Assembly (NCBI RefSeq): GCF_040436345.1 | Contig: NC_133235.1 | Coordinates: 18,252,660 to 18,316,659 of the forward strand | Direction of reading: 5' to 3' | Length of the DNA stretch: 64,000 bases | Source: Pagrus major | Lineage: Eukaryota; Chordata; Actinopteri; Spariformes; Sparidae | Part shown: in pieces, positions 38,348 to 52,951 of the stretch | Layout: each line of letters opens with the position of its first letter | Numbering within the stretch: position 1 is the first letter of the stretch | Notes under the pieces: generated by a model | The model's input: the letters and a program-made list of their open reading frames with translations, nothing else | Database searches by the model: none | Told to the model about the DNA's origin: nothing | Position numbers and translations under genes: made by a program

Positions 38348-41300
38348 AGCGTGTGTTTGCTGTACTTCAAGGACTAAGACAAATTACTTAACATAGACAG
38401 AAAGATAAAGAAAAAATGCCTCTGTTCTTATAAGAAAATAACAAAACTTTAAACATCTTTCCCACAAACTGAGCAAAAAAATTACGTCAGAGAAATAAAG
38501 AAAGAAAGGGTATCCGATGATATATGAATGCATGTCAGATTATGTGTATAAGCTTGTGTGTGTTGTCATGAGTTGACAGCATTGTCTACAGGTCCTGCTC
38601 TGTTAACTCATTTTTCTGTCACCTTTGGCCTCTTTGTCAAGTTCTTCTGTGTGTTTTTCAAACTGTACACAATAAAACAAGCTGCCACTGTAAGACAGAT
38701 GAACACTCAACTCCTAGACTTATCTACTTTCAATGACTCATCCTGGCATCGTAAAAATGTTACAGCATAGTCTCAAATGACCATTAGTGACTGGTCGCTC
38801 TTGTATTTGTAACAGCATAACAGAGGTGTGCCCCAGCAGGTGATCGATCTGCCAATGCAGGTAAAGTCTTCGACTGACGAGCCAAGTTAATTCACAGCCT
38901 AGACAATACCAATTCTGTGCTTTCAAGGTGATGAGTTTAAAAACAACACAATGTGCTTTAAAGTTTAAATGGTAGGTTTGGACACTGCTCACTACTCTCC
39001 AGTCAATCGAGTTATCAGCTAACTGCTAATTACTGAGCAGATCGAGCGTATCCTTTCGGTGGCTAAAGAGTCACACTATGGTCTTCATTTTTCTCTTTGT
39101 TCATCAAAATCACAAACAATATTTCTAACTCAAGGAAATCGTCAATGGTTGAAGTCATAATTAAAACTGCAGATCTTCATTCAGTCTCCATGTTGAGACT
39201 AAAGTGATTAATTGTTGAGCCCTCATTAGTTACAGCATCGTTGTGTCCATGGAAACACAATCAAATGCAACTACATGATTACTTACAGCTTCCACTGTTA
39301 TCTTGTGCAGGGTATTGTTAGGTTTCTATTCCTACTTACATTGTTTGGGCTTCATTCCTCACTTCTAATTTTCTATGTTAATCCTGTCACTTCACTGTAA
39401 TTTACCCTGTCTTCACCACAAACATTTGATCTGTGACTCCTCCACAAGTAGAATAAGGTCATGCTTCACCAGAAAAAATTTAATTTGTAATAGATATAGC
39501 AAATTGGACGTTCTTTGTTCTATCAAAATGGATCCAAGACCAAATCCTCTGGTGAACAAATCATTTAGTCTCTTCTGAGAGTACAGGCTTGGTTTGTGAA
39601 GGGCTGTGCTACAACTAAACCTAATGAGGGTCAACAATCAATCTATGGATATACTTATTCGAGATGAATGGTGTATTGACTTCCTACCATTAAAAAATGG
39701 TATTGACCGAAAGCCAATGCTGAGGCAGAAAAAATACAGCGAGTGGGATGAATGATGGGGTAAGAAGGTCGGATGGAGGTGAATTTTTAATCAAGGAAAC
39801 GGGGAAATTTAAAGAGCAAGAGGGATGATTTAAGATGATTTGAGAGGCAGATTGGAGTCATAGTTTTATCGATAAAGAAAGAGAAGTGGATGATGATAAG
39901 ATTATATTTTTAACAAATCAAAGTACAACAGTCCATTATATTAACATCATGGTGATTGGCCGGCTAACTGGTCCACTCAGACATATTATTGCCCTTCCGG
40001 AAACCAGACATCCTCCACAGGATTGTTATCACAGACAGGATATCCAGTAACAGCTGGTGATGACAGCATGCGATCTGTGAGAGCATGGCAGCACTACTTG
40101 TTCTGGCAATTTGTTCAATCTGGTTAATATGCAATGCAACAACAAACATGTCTCTAGTTTTGTAAGGCTCTGGCCGCTGAGAAGTGCAATGTAATCGGTG
40201 TTAATTATCATATTATTAGTTCGATTTCTCTCCTCATCTTGAGCACACATTATTTTTGGTTAGTATAACATTTTTCAAGTATAAGAGATACAATTAAGAG
40301 GGTTTGTGTGTCAGTGAAGCCTGAAATACACATTTGCATGTTTGTATCTGCAAACATGCACAGTTGCTTTCCTTGGATGTCCACACAGGTGTCAGAGACC
40401 CTACAAGCACGCAAGATTTATATAAGCTCCGCAGAAAAGTGTCACGTCAAACGTTGAACGTTAAGGAAAGAAAGAATAAACACCAATGATGAATGTTCTT
40501 CTTTGCTCAAATCATCGGCTCTTGGTTCAAATTTTGTTCATTTTTATTTTAGTACAATACTTTTTTTTTTAAAAGAGAAAAAAAACAAGGAAGAAAAGAT
40601 CTTCAAGGGGAAGCAGATGACAGTTAAGACTCTTTTTCCTTCAAAGAAATGTCAAAGTAGTTTACCAACTTCTAAAATGTGGACTGAAATGAGAGGACAA
40701 CCAGAAAATGTATTTTTTGTTTTGAATGATTTTTCAAGCTAAGAATACCAAAGATTCCTTAGTTGCAGCTACTCAGTGGAGATTTGCAGATTTCATTTGT
40801 TTTATGTGACAGTAAACTAAATATTTTGGGGGGTTTGAAATTCCAGTCAGACAAAACAAGTAATTTGAGGAAGCTAATTACAGAAATTGTCAAGGGCCCA
40901 TTCTTCACTATTTTTGACATTTGACAGGCCCAACACATAATCCAGAAAATACTCGTCTGAGAAATCGATCACAAAAATAATTCTTTGTTGTAACCCAGGT
41001 GCTTTGAACTTCCTGGTGCTCGCTGTATTGTGTAATATCTCGAAGTGGGCCTAACTAAACCATAAATAACTGTTTTCCACAACCTCTGGGGCTCACAAAA
41101 CCATAATAGAACTGACATCAGAGCAGACGCCAACATAAACATGAGCGCCACCTTTGACCTTAACCTGTCGCACATGTCAACCATGACATGTTTCCAAATG
41201 TCCAAGATGCTTAGTGCTTCACCCTTCAGCTAACGCTAAAGCAAACAAATGGTGACTTGAAAGAAGGCATACTGGAGGAGTGTCAGTGTTTCAAAGAGCG

Positions 41301-44300
41301 AACCAATGGCTCAAATTCTCTGTTTTGTCATGGAATCAGATACTCTAAGCTGGGGCTAATCCTGATGAAACCACAGATGATTATGACCAATGCAAACACA
41401 CAGATTGGTAATACTATGTGGATTATCTGTTTTAAAATGAAGACAACCATCAGGTTTAACAACTACAATGACGCGGCTCAAAGCGTCATGACTTGATTTG
41501 GACCATATCAAACTCTTCCTGTGTGGATGAGTAGAGGTACTTAAAACCTTTCATTGCTTATCATTAGTTTCACTTTCTTATTTCAAGACGCTTTTGATTA
41601 ATGTTCCCAAATTCTGTCATGTAATTAGAGGCTGAATGTTATGTTAAAAACTCCCCTTTCCTTAATGATCGGCAGTCTCTCCCAGTTTCACCATTATGCA
41701 CCCAGAGGAGTCGTTCCTAAAATGGCCATGAATAGATCACAAGCCTGAGCGAGCCCGCAGGGTTGGCGCATGATCTGGCGTGTCAAACTGGTTCAACGCC
41801 CACAAGTTTCACTTTGGATCCCTTTCTTGTTGGCTCAAATACAAGACATGGCCTACAGTGAAATCCAGAATGAATCTAGGGATAGGATATTAAAATTGTG
41901 AATTATTAAAGATGCAAAACGGATGTAGTTAATAAAAGCAATAAGAAGGTCTTGTGGCTCTTATTGCTACAGAGATTCTTGAGGGATAACTAGGGAGCAT
42001 ATAGGGGAGATTATTTAGGAATAGTGAATTACATTTTGCTGCTTTCTATACCTGATCCAAAAATTGGTCCATTCCCAATCTTTAAATAACCAAATTACCT
42101 AAAACCTACACCTAAAAAAAGTAATATCCTGATCTATTTAATCGCAATCATGATCCAATCTTAATTCTGATCTTTTTTCCTCAATTTTGAAATGCCCGAC
42201 TTGAAATACCATATAAACCTATCCATTTGATCCTTTAAAACTCAATGTTGCATTAAGGGTAGTACTTCTCTTGGACAAGCTCCCCATCAGCTAGCTATAA
42301 ATCATTCTCCATTATTTACAACACGTCAAGTAAGGGCCCAGATGAACCAAACTGGCATCAAAGAACTAGTGGCAATGAAGGCGGACTGCTGCGTCTCCTC
42401 AGGCTGCCTGTTTCTCAGCCAAAAAGCTGCACTTCAACACACCACAAAGGCTACAGCCAACGGCCAACTTGCTCATACAATCTGCACGTACATTAGGGTG
42501 AAATACCTCTTGAATCCACAAGGCAGCAGTAGTCTGTATTCCGTCATTCAAAAAGGAAGACGGATATACAAACCGTTGTTATGATAAAGTAGTATCTTAT
42601 GACACCACTGCCACTTCAAAACGAGAATGTCTGATGGTGAAGAGAACTTAACAGCCAATCACAGTTATTCCCCTGTGATTGGCTCCACCCACTAATTCTA
42701 CACGCTAAATCAGCAAAAGTCACAACAAGAGCTGACTAGTGCCAACAACAAGGTCCACAGACGCTCACTGATGGCTGACCATTGGCGTGGCGCATCAAGG
42801 CCCTAAGAGCCAAGGGAAGTAATTCGTCCTATCAGAATAGACATCTTTTACACCACATTTCTCTATTGTTATTTCATGCAGCAAAGCTCAGTTAATCAAT
42901 GAGGCTAGTTGAAGTTTGGAAATAGGTGTAAAAGAGCATTAAATAGAGTGATCTGTACCATTTGACTAAAAAAGTAGATTGTGGACGCCTTCAAGATCCA
43001 TCAGGATCTTAAACCGTCAGATCACCCACCCCTGAATGTATCAAATAGCTTTTAAACCACCTACGGAGAATTAGGCTCTGAGAAGAACAGAAAAGACCAC
43101 CTCTCCCTGTTTAGCACCCCAGAGAAAGGCTTTCAATGTATTCTTTTGTTAGTGCCATCTACCTTTTGTTATGTCCAGAGAAAGTACCTCGTGGTGCTCC
43201 CCCACCGAGCGCACTAACAATCCCATGGACCTATACACATGCTAACACTGAGCAGCACAAATGGTAATTGGGGCTCAGACACACTGTCCTTACAGTGGTG
43301 GAGCCAAATAGCTCAACAGCAATCAATCAAACTAACAGCTCCAATTAAATATTCAAAACAACCAGATGCTTCCACAGACAGGAACAGATTTACAACCATA
43401 GCTCTTATGGACAATTTTATTGTTGCAGCAAACATAATAAAATAATTGTAGGACTTAACATATGCGGTTTTATAGATCATTTTATCCAAACACACATTTT
43501 TAGTATGGAATTTCTCAGTGGGTATCCTCCATCCCCCAGTCCTGGTCTACCCACTAAGGGAAGGAGGATTTCATTTGAGTCCTGCTGGGGGGGGAAAAAC
43601 ATCCATGAAAAACATTAAACTGGGAAATTTGAGTATTTGTGGTGAAGAGAATCACTATTCTTTTGTGACAAATTTACCAAAACTAATGACAACTTGAACA
43701 GACTTCACAGAAAATCTAATTACAGGCAGATCATTGTATCCTCTCCCAGATGGTTTCCTAAATGAGGCTGTTATATACACAATGAGATTAGCGGGAAGAA
43801 ATGTGTCATTCTTTTGGTGGCTCAGAGGGAACACTGTAAATACCGCCTCAAGCCTCTCACTGAGATGTGGGTCATGGATCCCACTTAAATGAACAAATGT
43901 AAATAGCTTATTAGCATGTGTTAGCACTTAACATATTTACAAAAACAGAAATGTATCTCAACCCCCTTTGGATGCGTTCAAGCACCCACATTTACTTCAC
44001 CAATCGAGACATAATGTATTCAGAAATTTCAAACAAGCCGCATTGAGTATGACACGAGATGGAAGTAAATACATGTCAATGCTTCCACACACATTTGTGA
44101 AGAACTTCACTCCCAGCCATACTGTACAAGAGCACACAAAAGGCAGCGGTATGTGTTTAAACAAATGCTGGAGCCAGACCCCATCCAAGGACATGTGACA
44201 TGCGAGGCTGAGCTCCAGACTGCCAGTGATGCCGTGTCAGATTAAGGAGACACAGGCTGCTGCTTCCCACAAGGCTGAATACAACAATGCTGGAGAGCTG

Positions 44301-44530
44301 CAGGAGGGAAGCTTTTGCTGTAGCTGGCATGCAGGCAACATTCAGGAGAACAAAATCCCAGTGCTACACGTAACCAGGCCAAACTGTCAGCCTTAAGGGG
44401 CCAGTATCTGTCAAAACTGCATGCAGGAAGGTCGAATATCTTTGGAAAGTCTCCCCCATTTCACCTTTACAACATTGGATTTGTTGGGCTGTGTCCAATT
44501 TTAGCAGCCAGTGATCCTGAGGTAAATTTA

Positions 44531-44700
44531 CACTAGTGCTGCACAATATATCGTTTCAGCATCGACATTGCAACCTGTGCAATAGTCACATTCCAGGATG
44601 AGCAATGTCAAGTAAGGCAAATTAATTCAAACATTTTAACTAAACATTTTCATTGATCATACAGGTGCGCCTGACATTCAGCAGGTAAGATCAAAAAATT
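44531..44700 (+). repeat. hAT-like repeat fragment ('gtgctgcacaatatatcg')
   Basis: Opens 'cactagtgctgcacaatata' and continues 'tcgtttcagcatcgacattg' and 'gcaatagtcacattcc', a sequence style I recognise from hAT-type non-autonomous repeats abundant in fish. A related phrase in the opposite sense lies near 47010-47035 ('ccatatcgtcaacccctaat'), which may be the other end of the same or another element. Confidence 0.5.
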
Positions 44701-47700
44701 GATTAAGAATATTTTTTAACAAACAAAATGACCAAAAACAAAGCAAATCCAAAAATGCTCCCACAAGTACTAGACCTTTAGCCGGTATCCCAGTAAGACA
44801 GGGGAAACACTACAGTTGTAAAACTAAACTTAAACTTTTGACTTTCTTTCTTTGAGTTTGTAAAACACTTTCAACATCAGCACTTGAAAATGACAACAAA
44901 TGAGCTCATTGCGATTTATTGTTTGCGTGTGTTGTGATTTAAATGAAGAAAAACATTTATCTGCACCTTTATTCCCGTTTAAAATCATTTACACAATGTT
45001 TTAAGAAATGAAATTAAAATGTAGGCTATTATTGGGTGCACATAAATGATGTGCCAGTGCACCAGTGCAATTTTTTTCGCCGTGATACAAAAGTAACTCA
45101 CACGGTGCTCATTTTCCATGACTGATGCACAAGAGAAGTCCGTCTGATATTACATAATTTTATCCAATTGAAGGGTTTTTGGGTATACGAGATGTTGTTG
45201 CTTGTGAGTGACATGCAGACCAGATAACCAGTCACAATCATTCTTCTGTCTTAGAGTCAAGTTTATTTGTATAATCCGGTTATACAGTTACACTTAGTTA
45301 CAGTTCTGCACTGCATGAACAATACAAAAGGTATGCATGAGTTTGACCAGCATGAATTCTTTGTAACGCACTCAACATGTCACAGCTCTTAACTCTTGTT
45401 TCCGTTCTGACTAATCAGATAAGATGCAACTCTGGAGAGTTCTGGGAGAGGCCCTTCGACCTTTGAGCTCCTGTCTTGTGTAACCTCTACAGTCACTTGG
45501 GACAAAAATGACGCACTCATCCAGGCTGTATATTCAGCTGTAACTAGAGTACATGAATTGAAAGATTCTTCTTGGTCCAGTTAGACTTTAGCAGAATTAG
45601 GATGTGCATCAAACTTCTTTCTTACCTTTTTGGTACAGACTATAACCAGACAGCGAGCATTTTCTTTAATTATTCTCTGATCAGATAGTTCTTGTTCCTA
45701 TATCAAAATGTTGCAGCGTTTAACAATTATATTAAGGCAAATTCTTCTGGTTGCATAGCTGCACTGGCCTCTTTGAATTGAATTTTAAGTGGGCGTCCAG
45801 ACCAAAGGAGGCTGCGTTTGTGGGGGTGTTTTGTTGATACCTATGAGACATTAAATAGTTTCCAGAAAGTTCAGTTTTAGAAATAGATGTGTGTTCAAAT
45901 GATTGTCAGGCTCACAAACACTGAACGATGGTTTGCAAAACTCACAGACAGTATTTTAATACCAAAGCGACAACCGTTCGATCTTTTGTCATGATAATCA
46001 CAAGGTCTAAAGTAGAAATATGGTGTTTGTGTTACAAAGTAATTCACTGGGAACGCACACCTGCGAGTATTTGTTTGACCAACGCAGCATCATCCGGGAT
46101 GTTACATTGTGTTGCCAAGTTAAACTTTCATGCTGGAAGCCTGGCTAGACTTATGCTGAAGTGCAATAAGACGTGTTTCACAAACGCACCCGGCCAATCA
46201 GATATAGCAGCACACCACTTGTTTACGTCACAATCTGTCCAACAAAAAAATTATCTAAAACGTGATATCTTTACAAACCTGTGAAATCATGTCTCACCGT
46301 TCCGTTTGTTTCAAATGCATTAACCTGTCTGTGCAACTGGATGTCCTGCATTGTGTTCACTGCCTCACAGCTACCTGAAGCAACATGCCCCCTCCATCCC
46401 AGTGCCTAAAATAAGTTAAACGCAGGGATATTTTCAGCCTCAATGCCCGCAGAGTCTGTTGAACATCTGACCAGACTGAGCATCACAGCTGGGAGATTTA
46501 GTTAAGCACCATTTCGGCACATCATCGGTGTTGATACTCTGATCCTATATGAAAACTGGTATCCAAGCTTGTCGAATGATACAAAACCTTATTAATGAAA
46601 TACACAAAAATGCTATGGCTGTGAAGAGCAAGAAAATAATGAAAGCAAATAGGATCTTTGCATTTCTTGTGTTGTCAAACAAAGCAAACCAAAAGGTCCA
46701 GGCAGATGGCCACCCACAACTGAGTCTGGTTCTGCTCGAGGTTCCTGACTGGTAAAAGGCAGTTTTTACTTGCCACTGTTGCTGCGTGATTGCTTAATTA
46801 AGGGTATGGTCTAGACCTGCTCAAGTTGGAAAGTGTCATGAGATAACTTTTGTTGTGAATTATGGACAATTATCGGGGGACGAAAGTCAACATTTTCCGA
46901 TTATTGTGTCAGTGATTTTTCTGTCATATTGCCAATAACATAAACCAATGTATGTGCTACTTTTGGCTACTTAGTGAGTCTCCTTGATTTCCAATGACTG
47001 GTATCAGCCCTGAAAAAGCCATATCGTCAACCCCTAATTTGAACCAGTGAATCGCAGCAAATCCACACATGCGAGTAGATGAAACCGGTGAATGTTTGGC
47101 ATTTTCGCTTGACAGACTACTTCAACGATTCACTGATCACCACCACATTGTTGATTTGTTTTTCATTGATCATTTCCACACTACAAGACAGGCCCTCAGG
47201 CTACTATTGAGCATCTGCTTCACATGTTCAAACAGCAGCATGTGAAGCCTGCAACCCGAGTGGTTGCTTGTGCTGAGAAAGATGTATCAAGATCAGAAGC
47301 CTCAAGCGGGGCTGACCAACTTGCTCCGTAAACACTGGCCACAATCACAGCGAGATGAGAAGGTACTCGGGGCTGCAAACCATTACTGAAGCATAACTCT
47401 GTAATTTCCCTGGCACACTCTCTGAGGCACAGCTCGGCGTTATCTTCGGGGCAGCGTGCCACCTCTGCCAATCACAGTGAGTGGAGGGGGTCGGCGGGGG
47501 GCTGAGAGAGAGGAACTTCCTTCCGAATCCATTCATGCCACTGAGGCCACCTGCTGTGACTGTCAAAGGCTAGAGTGAGGCTGGGAGAAGCTACAAAATA
47601 GAAGAGCTTTTCTTGTTCTCGGTGCCCACATCGAAAATCTGAGGATTCTCCTTTTTCTCGCCAGGGATCCAAACATTTATTCAGTTTGCTAACATGCGAG

Positions 47701-48744
47701 CGTGTCCAATGTGAGTTTTTGACCTCGCCGCTGTGGCACAAGAGATTTCAAGCTTCTAATCTGCAAACTCTAACCACTGTAGAGTCTCCTTCATGTCGTG
47801 AGGACACTCGAGTGGTTTTGCGAGGATCCTTCATGTCTCCAGTTAAAACTTGAGTCCCTGAACCCCGGCCAACGCCACCTGTTAGCTCTCCTCACTCTTC
47901 TGCCAACAGCCCTCGCCATTCCAGCTGTGTGTGTGTGAGGCAGGGAGACATGACTGTCCAGCCAACTGGGTCTGTACTAACAGAGGGATTACCATGGAGG
48001 AGGATTACTGTGGCACCACAGTATATAAGCAACAGACACATGCAGCATCAGGGACAGTGGATATATGCGCACACACACAGCAAACACAACATTAACAGCA
48101 TTCCTGTGTGTGCTTTTTATCATCTTACACACATGAATTTTGTTGAGTGTGCAATTCTGTTGAGTATGGTAGCCCCGCCACAATAAAAGCATGCAAGAAC
48201 AGACTTGGAAACAACAGGAAAAGGCTCAAATTAAAGAGGTTTGGACATTTTTGGGAGGTCTGTGTGCTTTTGCAATACAGGCCTTTAACAGCTGAGGCCT
48301 TTAACAGCAGCTGATTGTGTGTGTGTGTGGAGGGAGACAGAGAGATTGGGTGAGGCAGAGGGAAAAGGGTAGGTAGTTGGACTTCATGTGAAAGGAATTA
48401 ACAGGGGATATAAATGACAGAATTTGCTATTCTGTTTGTTTAATAACTAAAAGTGTGGAAAAAGCAGCAATATTAATCATCAAGCCTTAGTCCAGGATCA
48501 TTTTGGGAGTCTTTCCTCATTGTTTTCTTCCCAAAACCGACTGATACAAGCAAACAATCCCAAATCCTCGAGTCCTGGTTCAGGTTTAAACACGACACTG
48601 ACTTTTTTTTTAACAATGTAAACATCGAGGAAACTCTCCTTGATGCGTTTTCCCAACTTTCTCCAAGTGTCACAGCAGCACTACAAGGCCCCTGCTCACT
48701 CACTTCCAAGACAAAATGTGACTTTTCCAGCGAGCGTTTCTTAC

Positions 48745-49150
48745 CTTAAAAGCGAGCTTTGCACTGTTGTTCTTCGGCTACATGCGTCCTGTGGTCTCCT
48801 CTTCCCCACGCTTTTCTTTTATTTCACGTCGACAGTCCCAAAGAAGTGGAAACACAGGCAGCCTCTGAACGTGGAATCTCAGTCTTCCGTCTGTCCCATA
48901 CCGATTAACTACTTCACCAGCCCAAAGTCCTCCGCTGGGATCCTTTATATTCCGTAAAAACGAGGACACACCGGCAGCTGACAAAGACTGCTTAATATGG
49001 CGGGGTGAGAGCTAAGCAAAACAGTTAAAATATCCACAAATCACCGCCTGCTGATAGGTCAGAGCTACCCTGAAAGACACACAACAATAGCCGGACTAGC
49101 ACCGAGGAGCCGACGAGGCCAAAGAAGGAATAATGCCGCGTTCAGGGACT
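48745..49150 (-). promoter_or_regulatory. Probable yes1 non-coding first exon and promoter
   Basis: On the minus strand, a relatively CpG-rich stretch ends in a near-perfect donor (TTTTAAG | GTAAGAAA, exon end at 48745). Together with the lone acceptor before the yes1 ATG, this suggests the first exon. A YY1-like aatatggcgg lies at 48994-49003. The upstream boundary and transcription start are not determined. Confidence 0.5.
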
Positions 49151-50789
49151 CAGATTAGACTCGTACGTCCGGGTTTCGCAGTTTGAATTGGTCATAAAAC
49201 ACAAATCTCAACACTTTTGGTTTGTAAAAGACTTTGTGTTGAAAAGTGGTGGAGATACAAGGGCTCGTATAAAAACAACATTTTTCAAGTGGTCTTCAAC
49301 ATATGCAGTTTTAGGGCAATGAATTAAAGGGATCCACCTAGACAACCTATGTTAGTCAACATTTCCTAGCGTAAGTTTTGTTTTTTTATAGCACATGTGA
49401 GTAATTATGCTTTTTTAAAAAAAGTGATGGGGACAAAATTCCCATTTTCAAAGTGGTGGGGTCATGTGTGAATGACACCTCAACTGTAAGGCCTTAAAAC
49501 ACAGTAATGTCAATTTATGAAACCAGTTCAACCAAAACACTGATTAATTATAATTAAGTTTAAAACCATCCTGCTGTGCTTTACAATAAGCAAAGATTAC
49601 AAGAAAGGGTTGGAATTAATTAACATAATTCTGTGTAGCAGAAAACAATTTGCTCCTCATTGCTTTCTTATCTTATTAATAATCTCTTGACCCCCTTAGA
49701 TTTAATTTCCAGAAACCACGACATAACATGTACCCTGTCATCATAACTACCTTTCATTGATGCTGTTCCGTAAAAAATTGAGCTGCCAATAACTTTCTGT
49801 CTATCAGCTGATTCCCTTTTCAATTATTAATTTCATCTATAAAATGTGAAAGAAAAACTGAAAAAATAGATATTAAAAGATATTTAAGTTACAATAACAT
49901 GGAGAAAAACAGCAAATGATCACATTTGTAGAGGATATGTAAAGGAATGGATAGCAGCCCTACATGCTTTAACTGATGTTTTGAAACGAATGATGATTTA
50001 CCACAATAATTCAGTAACACTTCACAAACAACACAATCAGAGCTCTGATGTCTGAGGATGTCGATCTTCCTGCTCCATTGCTTCGTTTTAGGTTCACGCC
50101 GGTAAGTTATACTATTTCCGATGACACTTGAACGTCACATCATCTCCCATTGAATGGTTTTCCCTTGTGCCCAATATGGCCGACATCACAGGCTCAGGCT
50201 GAGGAGAAAACACACCATCTGGCTCAGCACCAGCTGGATAAAGCTGTTCTCGTTTTTATCACTCAATCAAGTCTTGTAAAAAATATATTTTTAAATTTTA
50301 TGATTTAGACACAAATAGCGACTTTGCATCGTGCAGCTTAACCTTTGAACCTCACACACAATGAGAAGGAATCTGGCGCCCTCTATATAAAACATGCATG
50401 ACTCTGTATTATTGACTTGTATTACCTGCTGTTTATACATGGTGCATGAAAGCCTATTTAACTTCCTGTGGTATCAGTCTTGCAACATTTCCAAGAGGGA
50501 ATAATGGGTGTTTATATGTAATAAATGGACAGTTATATAATGATAAAAAAAAGTCTGTTTTTGAGAGAGTAGGGTAAGGTAGAGGTGGCATCGTACACGT
50601 TTTTTTAATTAAAAAAATAATTAAATTAAAAAACCAAACAAACAAAAAAAGACCAACAACTTTAACTACAATATTATTACACTGCAGGTTCAATATGTAT
50701 AAGACCCTGTGCTGAGATTTCTTTACAGTGATTTGCTGACCCCTACTGACATTGATTGCACTGTGCTCTGCAAGTTTCCCCTGGGGGAC

Positions 50790-50790
<1 letters not shown>

Positions 50791-50870
<80 letters not shown>

Positions 50871-50895
50871 AGAGAGAGCGAGAGAGAGAGAGAGA
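50791..50895. repeat. Composite (TC)n-(AC)n-(AG)n microsatellite
   Basis: A TC run (50791-50822), an AC run (to about 50868) and an AG run (to 50895, one break at 50879). The outer TC and AG blocks are mutually complementary, so the tract can fold into a hairpin whose loop is the AC block. Long open frames across it on both strands are artefacts. Confidence 0.97.
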
Positions 50896-51604
50896 AATGT
50901 AATACCTTTTTTAGTGATGATATCAATATAATTTCCATTTATTTGCTGCTGTTTTGCGTTTCCATATCTTCCTGAAGCTTTATACAGTACATCTGTGATA
51001 AAATACTCTACACTCAAGGTTTTTCCACAGGTTAAGACTGCATTTCATTGAATTGTATATTTCTTTATCATAGATCTGTATTTGTATTAGATTAAGAACA
51101 AACATGAATGCTCAAATATAACATTGTGTGTGCCTGTAGTTCATAGGAAATAAAACATAAACAGACTACAGTTGGTTGAGAGTTTATTATGAGAGTATTT
51201 GAAATCCTTTGAGGGGTACTGAAGCGAGTACAGCTGTAGCCTGCATCAGGTTTATCCTTCACAAGATGAATCTGAGGGGGTCACAGGTTTATGGAAGATT
51301 TAAAATGCTAAAAATAAAAAACAAATAAATAATAAATTCAAATACAATACACATTGTTATCAGAATCTTCTTGCTGTGTGTGCCATTTCTGTGACATAAC
51401 ATCGTAAATAACATGTCTAAAAAAACAAGTTTACACTTAAAATCACATTCATTTTAATCGTTTTCTATCGTTTAGGCATCTCAAATCTTCCATACAGGAT
51501 GATAAGTGGGACTAGAAAGAAAAAAATAAGCAATTATTGCTTTTTCCTTGTGAAATACTCATAGTGTTCCCACTCTATGAAACAATCTGAGATATTAAAA
51601 GAGG

Positions 51605-51720
51605 GAAAATCACTCTGGCCTTTTGTGGCCCCCAGAGGAAGCTGCATTTTATTGATGACTTGCCAGCAGTGATGTCACTCAGTGGCTAAGTTGCATTGTG
51701 GGTAATGTAGGCACAATTTT
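51605..51720 (+). repeat. Repeat-family member with TTGCATTGTGGGTAATG
   Basis: Includes 'ccttttgtggcccccagagg', 'gatgtcactcagtggc' and the shared 20-base phrase at 51691-51710. Same sense as the 36951 copy. Confidence 0.7.
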
Positions 51721-52568
51721 TGCTTCTGTTACATCCTTTTTTCACAAATTGCCTGCTACATTTCTTTCATTATATTCTTTTCAGTAATCTTGCTTTAGAT
51801 TATTAATAATTATCAAGTCGATCTTTGTGCTGCACGTTGGTTCTGACATTTTTTGTCTAGTGTGATTTCATGTTTTTTAATCAATCAATGCTCTTTTATT
51901 TGACTTTTGAATGAAAAAAAACAAAAAAACAAAGCAAACACCCACATGTATCCGGACAACTATATATATTTTGTTCTAAGTTCTTAAGCTTATGGTTTAA
52001 ACATCGTTATTTGAGGTCATAATCTTTATGGATTTTAAGTTTTGTTTGTGCAGTTTCCCAGAAGAAAGATGCTTACCATTTCACAGAGTCATGCAGTGAC
52101 TGAATCATCCTTCAGCTCTCCATGGGTTTTTGTTTTAGTCCACCAGGCTCTTGGCTGAGAATACTGATGGCATCTCTTTTAAAAGTAGAGCACGTCTACA
52201 GTTTTACCCATTGAAAGACATGGCTGTAAACTTAACCATTCAGAATCAGCTTATTTGAAATATCTAACTAATAAATGTTTCAGATCTTTAGAAATACCTG
52301 AACAAAGCGAAATGATGTGACCCTATAGCGTCAGTATCACTGCTTATATAAGATAAGGTGCAAAATGTGAATATACAGAGGAAGAAACTGTCAACAATGT
52401 ACAGAATTTAAAATAAAAGATGAGAAAGATGACTTAGCTGTGATGTTGAAAAGCAATCCACTCGTCTACTGTTTAGAAACAAATGATCAAAATTGCTGAA
52501 TTTTTACAGCAGAACCAGAGATATCTGGTCAGCTTTTTATATTTCATGCATTCTTCTTCTCTTTCAAA

Positions 52569-52740
52569 ACCTGGTGCCCACATCACCCACATACAACTTA
52601 GTTACTGAGTGACATCACTGGAGGCAAAAATCAGATTACATGCATCTTCCTCTGGTGCCACAAAGTAGGCTTTATGCTACTTTTTAGTACTCCACAAGAC
52701 CTGTAAACACACTATAATGTGTCAAGTTACCCTTTAAATA
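52569..52740 (-). repeat. Inverted member of the same repeat family
   Basis: Reads in reverse: 'cctggtgcccacatcaccca', 'gagtgacatcactggaggc', 'cctctggtgccacaaag' and 'gtaaacacactataatg', ending 'gttaccctttaaa'. The motif core is degraded here. It lies about 0.9 kb from the 51605 copy in opposite orientation. Confidence 0.65.
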
Positions 52741-52913
52741 AACGTCAAACTAAAATTGTGTAATATTTGCAAAGAAATCCAATTAATATATCTTGTTTTC
52801 TGGATGACAGAGATACAGAGAAAGCATGTATTAGTCCTGCTGTGAAAGGTCTGTTGGTCATGGTTGTCAGCCTCAGTATGTGCTCATCTCTTCTCTCCTC
52901 CTCTCTGTACGCT

Positions 52914-52914
52914 C

Positions 52915-52946
<32 letters not shown>

Positions 52947-52951
52947 ATGAA
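52914..52951. repeat. (CTG)n(ATG)n trinucleotide repeat
   Basis: About seven CTG units run directly into four or five ATG units. No exon context was found. Confidence 0.9.

Larger units (their letters stand above)
36823..48744 (-). other. Putative yes1 intron 1
   Basis: About 12 kb between the start-codon exon and the inferred non-coding first exon. It contains repeat-family members (36951-37300, 44531-44700), a GT repeat (38316-38345) and AT-rich sequence. I see no open frame with splice sites or known motif on either strand. Regulatory elements may be present but cannot be called by eye. Confidence 0.5.

Noticed and set aside
47220-47741. Overlapping minus-strand frames upstream of the yes1 start exon
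   Set aside because: No homology, no consistent splice pairing and no conserved motif; they lie in the inferred yes1 intron 1.
50454-51017. 187-codon minus-strand open frame
   Set aside because: It is carried by the TC/AC/AG microsatellite at 50791-50895 and contains runs of VCVC and RERE, not protein-like sequence.
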